Made by a program: the position numbers and the translations under genes | Notes under the pieces: model-generated | Seen by the model: the letters and a program-made list of their open reading frames with translations, nothing else | What the model was told of the DNA's origin: nothing | The model's database searches: none | Shown here: in pieces, positions 8,461-16,963 of the stretch | Position numbering within the stretch: position 1 is the first letter of the stretch | How the letters are laid out: every line of letters begins with the position of its first letter | Source: CAWIVH01 sp963839475 | GTDB lineage: Bacteria > Acidobacteriota > UBA6911 | DNA length: 64,000 bases | Assembly: GCA_963839475.1 (NCBI GenBank) | Contig: CAWIVH010000001.1 | Coordinates: forward strand, 868,001-932,000 | Reading direction: 5' to 3'

Positions 8461-9852
8461 ATGGATCCCAGGATCATCAGCGAAATCAGGCGGGAGATCG
8501 GCGAAGAACGGGTCGGCACGCAGCCCGAAGACCTGGCGGCGTACGCCTACGACGGGACTTGGTCGGAGAACCGACCCGATATCGTGGTACATCCTGAAGA
8601 AACGGTTCATGTTGCCGCGGTCCTGAAAATCGCCCAGGCCCACCGCATCCCCGTCGTGCCGCGCGGTTCGGGGACCGGTTTGGCCGGCGGGTCCCTTCCC
8701 GTCCCCGGTTCCATTTGCCTGAATTTCGCGCGCATGAACCGGATTCTCGAAATATCAGCCGCCGACACCCTGGCCGTCGTTCAGCCCGGCGTCATCACTT
8801 TCGACCTTCAAAAAGCGGTGGAGCGACACGGCTTCTTTTATCCCCCTGATCCTGCAAGTGTCTATCAATGCTCTATCGGCGGGAACGTTGCAACAAACGC
8901 CGGCGGGCCCCGCTGTCTTAAATACGGGGTCACCGGCGACTATGTTCTCGGACTCGAGGTCGTGCTGGCCGGCGGACAAGTCCTTCGGCTCGGGGGCAGG
9001 ACCATCAAAGATGTCGCCGCCTATAATCTCAAACAGGTTTTCATTGGCTCGGAAGGGACGCTCGGGGCAGTGACGGAAGTGACGGTTCGCCTAATCCCGA
9101 AGCCGGCAGCCCAGCGCACCGCGCTGGCAGCCTTCCCAAGGCTGGGAGATGCCTGTAGTGCGGTTGGCAGCATCCTGCAGGCGGGGATCGTTCCGCTCGT
9201 CACCGAACTGATGGACCAGGCGACCACCCGGGCCGTGGACGAGTTCAAGCACCTCGGATTGCCGACAGACGTCGAGGCCTTGCTCCTGGTGGCGGTGGAC
9301 GGCGATAGTGATCTGGTGCAAAAGGAAATCCTCCAGGTTGCCGACATTCTTAAAAAGTCGGGTGCCCGGGACGTTCGCCACGCTCAATCGGCTCAGGAGT
9401 CCGAAGCTCTTTGGGAAGCCCGGCGCAGCATCAGTCCGGCGATTGCGCGCCTGGCCAGGAACAAGCTGGGCGAGGATATCACCGTGCCTCGAAGCAAGAT
9501 CCCTCAAATGGTGGCGCGACTGCAGGAAATCGGACGGGAACATGATCTTAAAATGGTGGTCTATGGGCACATTGGCGACGGCAACCTCCATCCTACAATT
9601 CTTTGTGATCGCCGGGACGCCGCGATGATGCACAGAGTGGAAATAGCTGCAGCTGCAGTACTTAAAGCTTCCATCGAACTCGGGGGCACTTTGACGGGAG
9701 AACATGGCATCGGCATTTTCAAGCGCGATTATGTGGCCGCCGGCGTCAATCCCGGCGCCCTGGGATGGATGAAAGAACTCAAGCGGCTCTTCGACCCCCA
9801 GGACATCATGAATCCCGGCAAAAAACTTCCGCCCGATCCATCCTCCCGCTGA
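8461..9852 (+). CDS. GlcD-like FAD-linked 2-hydroxyacid oxidase
   Basis: ATG 8461 is chosen because GGAGG lies five bases upstream; an in-frame ATG at 8449 adds four residues. The 463-residue product is a VAO/PCMH-family flavoprotein. It has the FAD-binding segment VVPRGSGTGLAGGSLPV near residue 65, CSIGGNVATNAGGPRC, the glycolate-oxidase-type C domain with YGHIGDGNLHPT, and LTGEHGIGIFKRDY near the end. It oxidises an (R)-2-hydroxyacid to the 2-oxoacid and works with the Fe-S protein encoded just upstream. It is the last gene of the operon starting at 6034. D-lactate dehydrogenases share this architecture, so the substrate remains open. Confidence 0.9.
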   Translation: MDPRIISEIRREIGEERVGTQPEDLAAYAYDGTWSENRPDIVVHPEETVHVAAVLKIAQAHRIPVVPRGSGTGLAGGSLPVPGSICLNFARMNRILEISAADTLAVVQPGVITFDLQKAVERHGFFYPPDPASVYQCSIGGNVATNAGGPRCLKYGVTGDYVLGLEVVLAGGQVLRLGGRTIKDVAAYNLKQVFIGSEGTLGAVTEVTVRLIPKPAAQRTALAAFPRLGDACSAVGSILQAGIVPLVTELMDQATTRAVDEFKHLGLPTDVEALLLVAVDGDSDLVQKEILQVADILKKSGARDVRHAQSAQESEALWEARRSISPAIARLARNKLGEDITVPRSKIPQMVARLQEIGREHDLKMVVYGHIGDGNLHPTILCDRRDAAMMHRVEIAAAAVLKASIELGGTLTGEHGIGIFKRDYVAAGVNPGALGWMKELKRLFDPQDIMNPGKKLPPDPSSR

Positions 9853-10064
9853 ACCACGATGACCGCCATGGGAGTACGTCGCCACATCAATCCGCTAAAC
9901 CATAAGCTCTAAACAGTTTCCGGCTACAAGCGGCTTCGGGCTCCTTCCCTTCCCGTAATAGTCGGAAAGTCGCGACGTATATATGAGTGGCCCTGGAGAA
10001 CTCGGGTGCGGGGCAAAATTCACCGGGCCATTGAAAGTCGCCCCGCAAAGGGGAGTGATGAACC

Positions 10065-11540
10065 ATGGCGGCAAAGCGTTGGTACCAAAGCAAATACCTA
10101 TGGATAGTTGTGTTTCTCCTCTCGGCCTCCGGCAGCGTTGGGGCTTGGCGCGTCTTTACCGTGAAAGCCGACAAACCAGCTTACCTGTTCGCACCTATTG
10201 ACAAAGGCGATATCGTGCTGCAAGTTGCAGCCAACGGCACTCTTGCCGCTGTAACGACGGTAATGGTCGGGACCCAGGTTAGCGGGATCATCGATGAGCT
10301 TTACGCCGACTTCAATTCCGAGGTTAAAAAAGGCCAGCTGCTGGCCAAGCTGAATCCGGACCTTTTCGAGGCTCAGGTGCAGCAGGCCGAAGCCAGCGTC
10401 CGCGCGGCCGAAGCCACTCTGAACGACGATTTGGCTAGCATTGCCAGCGCCAAGGCGAACCTTGAAAAAGCCAAGGTCGATGTTCTCGACAAGGGAAGGA
10501 AAATCAAACGGCAGAAAGAGCTTTTCGATCAAAACCTGATAGCCCGCGACGATCTGGATACAGCCCAGGCAGCAAACGATGCTGCCGTGGCGACACAAAA
10601 CGCCGCCGAAGCCCAGTTGGAATCTGCGCAAGCGCGGTTCAAGGCCGATCAGTCAAGGCTGCAGCAAGCTCAGGCTAATCTCGAAACCAGCAAGGTCAAC
10701 CTCGAGCACACCATCATCACCAGCCCCATCTCAGGCACCATCATTTCCCGCAGCGTGGATCGCGGCCAGACTGTAGCTGCAAGTTTCTCCTCTCCGACAC
10801 TTTTTACGATCGGGGAAGATCTCACCAAAATGCAGGTCAACACCAACATCGACGAGGCGGATGTGGGCCGGATCAAGACCGGAATGGAGGCCGCCTTCAC
10901 AGTAGATGCTTACCCCGGAGAAACCTTCTCCGGCACCATCAGCCAGATCCGGCTAGCCGCCACAACGGTGCAGAATGTCGTCACCTACAATGCGATTATC
11001 GATGTCCCCAACCCACAGCTGAAGTTAAAACCGGGCATGACAGCCAACGTCAAGATTCTGATTGAAAAGGCTGAGAAGGTCCTGAAGTTCCCGAATTCGG
11101 CCTTGCGCTTCAAGCCCAGCCTCTCTGATTTAGAAATGGAGGCGGCTTTCAAACGATCGGGTGAGGAGAAGTATTACCAATACCTAAAATCCGTAGCCCC
11201 CGCCGGATCGACTCGGGCGGTCCGCCAATCGAGCAACGGATTCCGGCCCGGCGGCGGAGGTGGCCCCGCCGGGTCCGGGCAGGCCCCGGCTGTGCGTCCT
11301 TCGAACCGTGGAAGACGCATTCCCCTCTGGATCCTGGGAGATGACAAACAGATCCGGCCAGTGTTGGTTCGGATTGGCCTCAGCGATGGTGTTTCGACCG
11401 AGATCTCAGAAGGAAAGCTGAAGGAAGGCGACAAGATCATCGTTGGTCTCGAGGTCGACCCCAATCGCATGTCGGCCACCACGATGCGCCCGCCCGGGCT
11501 CGGCGGAATGATGGGAGGCATGGGAGGACTGCGTCGCTAA
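10065..11540 (+). CDS. MacA-like periplasmic adaptor (HlyD family)
   Basis: The 491-residue protein has an N-terminal membrane anchor (IVVFLLSASGSVGAWRVF), a lipoyl half-motif (VGTQVSGIIDELYADFNSEV), a long alpha-helical hairpin rich in Ala and Gln (about residues 100-210), the second lipoyl half (TIITSPISGTIISRSVDRGQ) and a beta-barrel domain. This is the plan of MacA-type adaptors, which connect an inner-membrane transporter to an outer-membrane channel. A Gly/Pro-rich linker at about residues 380-410 is an insertion. The next gene is a MacB-like permease. No ATPase or TolC-like gene is nearby. GGGGAG precedes the ATG. Export of a lipid, peptide or antimicrobial is inferred from the family only. 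Confidence 0.88.
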   Translation: MAAKRWYQSKYLWIVVFLLSASGSVGAWRVFTVKADKPAYLFAPIDKGDIVLQVAANGTLAAVTTVMVGTQVSGIIDELYADFNSEVKKGQLLAKLNPDLFEAQVQQAEASVRAAEATLNDDLASIASAKANLEKAKVDVLDKGRKIKRQKELFDQNLIARDDLDTAQAANDAAVATQNAAEAQLESAQARFKADQSRLQQAQANLETSKVNLEHTIITSPISGTIISRSVDRGQTVAASFSSPTLFTIGEDLTKMQVNTNIDEADVGRIKTGMEAAFTVDAYPGETFSGTISQIRLAATTVQNVVTYNAIIDVPNPQLKLKPGMTANVKILIEKAEKVLKFPNSALRFKPSLSDLEMEAAFKRSGEEKYYQYLKSVAPAGSTRAVRQSSNGFRPGGGGGPAGSGQAPAVRPSNRGRRIPLWILGDDKQIRPVLVRIGLSDGVSTEISEGKLKEGDKIIVGLEVDPNRMSATTMRPPGLGGMMGGMGGLRR

Positions 11541-11545
11541 TGGAA

Positions 11546-11587
11546 GGCGGATTTATCCGCCGGACCGGTGAAATGGGACCGGCGGAT
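11546..11587 (+). other. Mutually exclusive hairpins between adaptor and permease genes
   Basis: GGCGGAT (11546-11552) can pair with ATCCGCC (11555-11561), leaving a two-base loop. Alternatively ATCCGCCGG (11555-11563) can pair with CCGGCGGAT (11579-11587). The middle segment is shared, so the two stems exclude each other. No U-run follows, so it is not a standard terminator. A role in differential expression or mRNA stability is inference. Confidence 0.4.
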
Positions 11588-11664
11588 TCTTCCACCTAAA
11601 GGCGAATTGATAGCGCCCTTTAAAGCCATCCGAGTGGCTAAAGGGTAGCCGGGGAGGATTGGCG

Positions 11665-12882
11665 ATGTTCCTTTTTACGATAATTCACATTGCCCTCGAG
11701 GCGCTTGCGCGCAACAAGATGCGATCAATCCTGACGATGCTGGGGATCATCATCGGCGTAAGTGCCGTAATCGCCATGGTCAGCATCGGTCAGGGAGCCC
11801 AGGCTACCATCCAGGAACAGATCGCCAGCGCCGGCAGCAACATGCTATTCGTTTCAGCCGGTTCCTGGAACCACGGCGGGGTTCGCAGCGGGGCCGGGAC
11901 TTCCAGCACCCTCACAGTCGAAGACTACCAGGCTATCGTCAGAGAATGCCCTGCGGTTAAATCGGCTTCGCCGGTGGTACGTGCGAACGGCCCCATCGTA
12001 TTTGGCAACCAGAACTGGGCTACCAATATCCAGGGGGTGAATACATCTTTCCCCCAGATCAAATTGTGGGATGTCAGCCGGGGAGAGTTTTTTACCAGCC
12101 AGGATGAAAACTCCGCACAACGGGTCTGCCTGCTCGGTCAAACCGTTGTCGACAATCTCTTTGCAGGCCAGGATCCAGTCGGTCAGGAAATCCGGATCCG
12201 CAACTCCCCCTGGAGGGTGATCGGCGTTCTGAAAGCCAAGGGGCAAAGCGGCATGGGGCAGGATCAGGATGACACGATCGTCGCTCCCTATACCACCGTT
12301 CAAAAGAAAATGCTGGGTATCACGTATATCCATGCCATTATGGTATCAGCGATCACGCAGGCATCGACTTCGACAGCCGAATCACAAATCACCGATTTGT
12401 TGAGACAGCGCCATCACATTCCGCCAAGCGAGGACCCTGATTTCTTCGTCCGCAACCTCTCGGACATTGCCGAACTGGCCAACAATTCGAACAAGGTCAT
12501 GACGCTGCTCCTGGGCAGCATCGCTTTTGTGAGCCTGATTGTGGGTGGTATCGGCGTGATGAACATCATGCTGGTCTCGGTAACGGAAAGGACGCGCGAG
12601 ATCGGGATCCGGATGGCAGTAGGTGCAACCGGAGGCGACATCCAATTCCAATTTTTAACGGAAGCCATAGTTCTGGCCGTCTTGGGCGGACTCCTTGGAA
12701 TTGCCATGGGACTGGCAAGTTCCCATGTGATTTCTGATTTCCTGGGCTGGCCGACCCTGGTTTCAACAGCCGCTATAGGAATGGCGTTTTCGTTTGCCGG
12801 GGCCATTGGGGTCAGTGCCGGGTGGTATCCGGCGCGCAAGGCTTCCCGGCTCGATCCCATCGACGCGTTGCGGTTCGAGTAG
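11665..12882 (+). CDS. MacB-like ABC transporter permease without ATPase domain
   Basis: ATG 11665 is preferred over TTG 11659 because GGAGG is spaced seven bases upstream. The 405-residue protein has one N-terminal transmembrane helix (MLGIIIGVSAVIAMVSIGQGA), a periplasmic MacB core domain (about residues 50-240) and a C-terminal FtsX domain with three helices (SIAFVSLIVGGIGVMNIMLV; RTREIGIRMAVGAT is the conserved coupling region). The C-terminal helix pair is followed by PARKASRLDPIDALRFE, a typical family ending. The N-terminal nucleotide-binding domain of true MacB is absent, and no separate ATPase gene lies in the 124-base gap to the adaptor or after the gene. An ATPase must come from elsewhere in the genome if the system works. 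Confidence 0.9.
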   Translation: MFLFTIIHIALEALARNKMRSILTMLGIIIGVSAVIAMVSIGQGAQATIQEQIASAGSNMLFVSAGSWNHGGVRSGAGTSSTLTVEDYQAIVRECPAVKSASPVVRANGPIVFGNQNWATNIQGVNTSFPQIKLWDVSRGEFFTSQDENSAQRVCLLGQTVVDNLFAGQDPVGQEIRIRNSPWRVIGVLKAKGQSGMGQDQDDTIVAPYTTVQKKMLGITYIHAIMVSAITQASTSTAESQITDLLRQRHHIPPSEDPDFFVRNLSDIAELANNSNKVMTLLLGSIAFVSLIVGGIGVMNIMLVSVTERTREIGIRMAVGATGGDIQFQFLTEAIVLAVLGGLLGIAMGLASSHVISDFLGWPTLVSTAAIGMAFSFAGAIGVSAGWYPARKASRLDPIDALRFE

Positions 12883-12953
12883 CTTGTTCCTGTAGGAATT
12901 AGGGGCTGTCTTTGGAGGCTATTCCGGAACTTGGACATGCTGAAATATGGATC

Positions 12954-12976
12954 GGGCTTTCGGCCCTCTTCTTCGT
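12954..12976 (+). terminator. Weak terminator-like hairpin after the permease
   Basis: GGGC (12954-12957) and GCCC (12963-12966) form a short stem followed by a pyrimidine-rich TCTTCTTCGTT tract. The stem is only four pairs and the tract is not pure T. Confidence 0.25.
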
Positions 12977-13047
12977 TCCAGAGGATTCCTGGGATTAGCC
13001 CCTAGGCGGTCTGGAATGAGCATTCGCGGGCAATCTTAAGCAGTGGT

Positions 13048-13076
13048 TTGACACCCCTGAGGCTACCGCCTATACT
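13048..13076 (+). promoter_or_regulatory. Consensus-like sigma-70 promoter of the GWxTD gene
   Basis: A perfect TTGACA at 13048-13053 is followed by a 17-base spacer and TATACT at 13071-13076. The start of the GWxTD gene lies 38 bases after the -10 box, with GGAG near 13103. This is one of the two strongest promoter matches in the window. Confidence 0.75.
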
Positions 13077-13113
13077 TTGGGGGTAGTTTAAGCTTTCCCA
13101 GCGGAGTGGCATT

Positions 13114-14799
13114 ATGCGCACCAAAAGATATCTGTCTATTCTTATTCTCGCTTTTGGCCTGAGCTCGGCATGGAGTCAGTCGAACCCTCAGGCGCCAAAG
13201 GAAACCTCCAAGAGCTCTTCGAAAAAGGAAAAGGCCAAAAAGGGCTCGATAGAGGGTTCGCGAGCTGCCTACTACAAAAAGTGGCTCGACGAAGATGTGA
13301 TTTACATCATCAGCGAGGAGGAGAAAAAGGTATTCAAGGATCTCCAGTCCGACGAAGAGCGGGAGAGCTTCATCGAGCAGTTCTGGCTGCGAAGGGACAC
13401 CGACCCGCGGACGCCCGACAATGAATTCAAGGAAGAACACTATCGCCGGATCGCCTACTCCAACGAACGCTACGCTTCCGGCATCCCGGGGTGGAAAACG
13501 GACCGGGGCAGAATCTACATCATGTACGGGCAGCCGGCCGAGATCGATTCACACCCGTCGGGAGGCACCTACAACCGGGAAATCTATGAGGGCGGCGGAA
13601 CTACGTCAACCTTTCCCTTTGAGCGCTGGCGTTACCGGCATATCGACGGCATCGGAGATGATATTGAAATCGAGTTCGTCGACAGGTCCATGACCGGCGA
13701 ATATAGAATCGCCATGAGCCCGGACGAAAAGGACGCCCTGATGTTCGTTCCGGGAGCCGGCTTGACCCTTAACGAAGAAATGGGCCTGAGCAAGAAGGAA
13801 GACCGGCCATTCTTCAATCCGTCGGCGTACAACGATCCGTCCCAGGGCGGATATATGCGTGCCAAAGACCAGCCCTTCGAGCGCATGGCGCAGTACTTCA
13901 ACCTGCAGCGGCCGCCCACGATCAAGTTCGAGGACCTGCGGAGCGTGGTGACTACCCATGTCACCTACAGCAACCTCCCTTATGAAGTCAGGACCGACTA
14001 TATCCGGCTTTCCACCGACAAGGTCCTGGTCCCGATTACAATTGAACTCCAGAACAAGACGCTCGAGTTCAAGAAGGAGCTTGATTTCAATCGGGCTGGC
14101 GTCAATGTTTACGGTATCGTTACAAGTCTAACAGGGAGGATCCAGGCTGAGTTTGAGCATGTGATCTCGGCCGAATTTGTGGACGCCCAATTTGAAGTAG
14201 GCAAACAGTCGCGTTCCATTTACCAGAAAATCGTGGCTTTGCCCCCGGGCCAGCGCTTCAAGCTGGACCTCGTGCTCAAGGATGTCAACAGCAACAACAC
14301 AGGCGTCGTCAGCCGGGGCTTGGTGGTTCCAAAGTATGACGCGGAAACTCTCCAGGCAAGCAGTGTCATCCTGGCCAACAAAGTCGAACCCGTGGCCACG
14401 AATTCCGACCAGTTAGAGCAGTTCGTGATCGGCGACCTGAAGGTCCAGCCCAATGTCAAAGCGGAGTACAGGCTGGGGCAGAATCTGATTCCTTACCTGC
14501 AGATCTACAACGCCACCATGGATCAGACCAGCCTCAAACCCTCGCTGGAAATCAGCTACACCATTAAATCGGGGGGCAAGGTCGTCCGTGAATTGAAAGA
14601 CAATGCCGGAAATTCGATCCAGTTTTTCTCCGGTGTGCGCATCGTTGTCCTGGGAACAATCCCCATCCAGGACCTTGCGCCGGGCAAATATACGCTTTCG
14701 ATCGGCATCAAGGACCTGATCGCCAACCGGGAGGTTCAATCCGACGCCGACTTCAAGGTGGTGGAAAGCCCCGCGACGGCAGTAGCAGTCTCGAAATAG
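13114..14799 (+). CDS. Secreted GWxTD-domain protein
   Basis: The 561-residue product begins with a signal peptide (MRTKRYLSILILAFGLSSAW, cleavage near SQS), then a Ser/Lys-rich linker at residues 22-45. The GWxTD domain follows (about residues 45-200), with the name-giving GWKTDRGRIYIMYGQP near residue 128. The rest is predicted beta-rich and ends with repeated Ig-like segments (KYTLSIGIKDLIANREVQSD). GWxTD domains occur mostly in Acidobacteriota and Bacteroidota, commonly in exported proteins. Function is not established. The gene has its own strong promoter and lies upstream of two glycosyltransferases without obvious coupling. The domain call is firm; a role in the envelope or in peptide processing is unproven. 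Confidence 0.85.
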   Translation: MRTKRYLSILILAFGLSSAWSQSNPQAPKETSKSSSKKEKAKKGSIEGSRAAYYKKWLDEDVIYIISEEEKKVFKDLQSDEERESFIEQFWLRRDTDPRTPDNEFKEEHYRRIAYSNERYASGIPGWKTDRGRIYIMYGQPAEIDSHPSGGTYNREIYEGGGTTSTFPFERWRYRHIDGIGDDIEIEFVDRSMTGEYRIAMSPDEKDALMFVPGAGLTLNEEMGLSKKEDRPFFNPSAYNDPSQGGYMRAKDQPFERMAQYFNLQRPPTIKFEDLRSVVTTHVTYSNLPYEVRTDYIRLSTDKVLVPITIELQNKTLEFKKELDFNRAGVNVYGIVTSLTGRIQAEFEHVISAEFVDAQFEVGKQSRSIYQKIVALPPGQRFKLDLVLKDVNSNNTGVVSRGLVVPKYDAETLQASSVILANKVEPVATNSDQLEQFVIGDLKVQPNVKAEYRLGQNLIPYLQIYNATMDQTSLKPSLEISYTIKSGGKVVRELKDNAGNSIQFFSGVRIVVLGTIPIQDLAPGKYTLSIGIKDLIANREVQSDADFKVVESPATAVAVSK

Positions 14800-14835
14800 G
14801 GAAAGAACCCAACCGCGAAGACCGCGAAAAACATT

Positions 14836-15903
14836 ATGCCGCACTGCCAGGGGCCAGCCGTGGAAGTATCCATCGTAATTCCGACCTGGCGGGGTCGACA
14901 GTTGCTAGAAGCCTACCTGCCGTCAGTCATTGCCGCAGCGGAAACCTTTCAAAACATCAGTGAAAAGCAGACGGAGATCGTAATCGTTGAAGATGCCGGC
15001 GGAGACGACACGGCCGAGTGGATTCGGAGGACATGGCCGGATCGCATCCGATTGATTGTCCACGGGAAAAACCTCGGCTTCTGCGCCGCCTGCCAGACCG
15101 GCTTTGAAGAGAGCCGCGGCCGGTTGATACTGCTGCTGAATAACGATGTGCGTTTGAATCCAGACTGCATCAGCCCCCTGGTGGAACATTTCCGCGATCC
15201 CGCTGTCTTCGCGGTAACCGGCAAGCTGCTCAGCCAGAAAGGTGATCAGTTCTGTAACGGAGGCAAAGTTGCACGCTTTCGCCGGGGAATGTGGAGCACG
15301 TACGAAAATTACGATCTCAAAATGGCGAGCGAAGCCGGACAGCCTCTCTTTTCGTTTACGGCGATCGGCGCCTTTTCGATCTACGACCGCTCCAAGCTGC
15401 TGGAGACCGGCGGCTTCGATCCTCTCACCGCCATGGTGGAGGATGTGGAGCTTTCGTATCGCGGCTGGAAAAGAGGGTGGGTCATCCTGTATGAACCCAG
15501 GAGCGTAGCCTACCACGATGCCAGCCAAACCATGGACCGCCGCTATAAGCGAAAAGCCCTGGACAAAATATCCCGGCGCAGCCGCATTCTGATGCACTGG
15601 ATGCTGCTCCATGATCCGGAGATGTTCGCAAGGCATTTGACTTCGATTGCAGGCCGATTCCTGGTCAGCTGGCTTATACTGGACTGGCGCTTTTATTGGT
15701 CCATTTTCACCGGCCTGCAAAACCTGTCGACCATCCGGCGGAAGCGGAGCGAAACCCGCCGCACAATGAAGCGGAAGGATGGCGAAATCATGCGAATACT
15801 GGAATCCTTTTATCGCACCGCACCGATCGAGGTCCGAAGGCCCTGGAGCCCGGTGCGCCCCGAAGAGATGGCTCTGCAGCAGCCGGTTCATGAAGGCCGC
15901 TGA
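14836..15903 (+). CDS. Family 2 glycosyltransferase
   Basis: The protein (355 residues) opens with the GT2 pattern VSIVIPTWRGRQLLEAYLPSV. Nucleotide-sugar ligands include VIVEDAGGDD and the DxD-like LLLNNDVRLNPDC near residue 100. The motif MVEDVELSYRGWKRGW near residue 205 matches the ED-x-D/E-x-x-x-R acceptor region of rhamnosyl- and galactosyl-transferases. The C-terminal third has a hydrophobic segment (FLVSWLILDWRFYWSIF) that may touch the membrane. An in-frame GTG at 14860, directly before VSIVIP, is an alternative start. The following glycosyltransferase starts 12 bases after the stop, so the two probably act in the same polysaccharide or lipid-glycan pathway. Confidence 0.88.
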   Translation: MPHCQGPAVEVSIVIPTWRGRQLLEAYLPSVIAAAETFQNISEKQTEIVIVEDAGGDDTAEWIRRTWPDRIRLIVHGKNLGFCAACQTGFEESRGRLILLLNNDVRLNPDCISPLVEHFRDPAVFAVTGKLLSQKGDQFCNGGKVARFRRGMWSTYENYDLKMASEAGQPLFSFTAIGAFSIYDRSKLLETGGFDPLTAMVEDVELSYRGWKRGWVILYEPRSVAYHDASQTMDRRYKRKALDKISRRSRILMHWMLLHDPEMFARHLTSIAGRFLVSWLILDWRFYWSIFTGLQNLSTIRRKRSETRRTMKRKDGEIMRILESFYRTAPIEVRRPWSPVRPEEMALQQPVHEGR

Positions 15904-15915
15904 GTCTGGACCGCC

Positions 15916-16669
15916 ATGGAAGCAATTTCGGCAGTACTGATCACCTATAACGAAGAGAGAAATATCCGCGAGGCTTTGGAGTCGGTGCAGTGGGCCGATG
16001 AAATCGTCGTGGTGGATTCAGGAAGCAACGACGGGACGCTTGAGATCTGCTCCCGCTTCACGAGCCGGATTTTTCACCGCGAGTGGACTGGATTCGTCGA
16101 CCAGAAGAACTACGCCCTGGACCAGGCGACCCACGCCTGGGTGTTGTCGCTGGATGCCGACGAACGTCTCAGCCCCGAACTGCTGGCGGAGATTCAGCAG
16201 CTTAGGCAATCAGGCTTTGCCGCGGATGGCTATCGCATCCCGCGGGTCGCTTTTTTCATGGGGCGCTGGATCCGGCACGGGGACTGGTACCCCGACTTCC
16301 AACTGAGGCTTTTCGACAGGCGCCGGGGACGCTGGCAGGGGCGGCCAGGTGCACGAATCCGTGAAGATCGCCGGCATGCCCGGGTTGCTCAAGGGAGAAA
16401 TTCTGCACTACACCTATCGGGAATTGTCTGACTATTTGAAAAGGCTGGAGAAATATTCCAGGCTCGCCGCGCTGGATTACCAGGCTCGCGGAAAAGTCTC
16501 CAGCGGCTGGAAGATGTTTTCAAACCCGATAGCAACCTTCATCAAAGCCTACTTACTAAAGCGCGGATTCCTCGACGGAATTCCCGGTTTCATGGTTGCT
16601 GTGATGGGAGCTGTGTCGGTGTTTTTCAAATATGCCAGTCTCTACGAGCTGCAAAGAAACAAAGGATGA
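15916..16669 (+). pseudogene. WaaE/KdtX-like family 2 glycosyltransferase, frameshifted
   Basis: Residues 1-140 in the first frame read as a GT2 enzyme of the lipopolysaccharide-core type: ISAVLITYNEERNIREALES, IVVVDSGSNDGT and LSLDADERLSPEL. The frame leaves the family pattern after GRWQG. The family-like continuation, QVHESVKIAGMPGLLKGEI and LSDYLKRLEKYSRLAA, lies in another frame up to 16669. One extra G in the run at 16338-16341 would restore a single product of about 250 residues, the usual length. This is either a real one-base deletion or a homopolymer sequencing error. Both halves look otherwise undamaged, which favours a recent event or an error. It adds glucose-like sugars to lipid or heptose acceptors in known relatives; the acceptor here is unknown. 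Confidence 0.82.
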
Positions 16670-16963
16670 CGACCCGAAGCACACCCTCACTTCGATGATG
16701 TTTTTATTGGCTCCGTTATCAATCCGCGCCTGGTCCTCGGCCTGGAATTGAACCCGGACGAAAACCTCTCTCCCCTTTCGATAGAATCTTCAAATCGCCG
16801 GAGGATAGCCCGGGTCCGAATCCAGGACCCGGATAAAGCCCAAGTCGGGCGGCCGGCCCAGGTATACTATGAATAAGGAGGCTGGATAGCGCTTTCGGGG
16901 CCGGGGCCGGCCTATGGTATATTAACGGCCGCCCACATCCTGCATCAGGAAAGGAAAAACAAA

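Noticed and set aside
9887..10174. 95-codon minus-strand frame before the MacA-like gene
   Set aside because: It overlaps the adaptor start, has no ribosome binding site and no family likeness.
16670..16963. Leader peptide or promoter before rfbB
   Set aside because: TATACT- and TATATT-like boxes are present but no suitable -35 sequence is in position, and a six-codon frame (MNKEAG) is too short to support.
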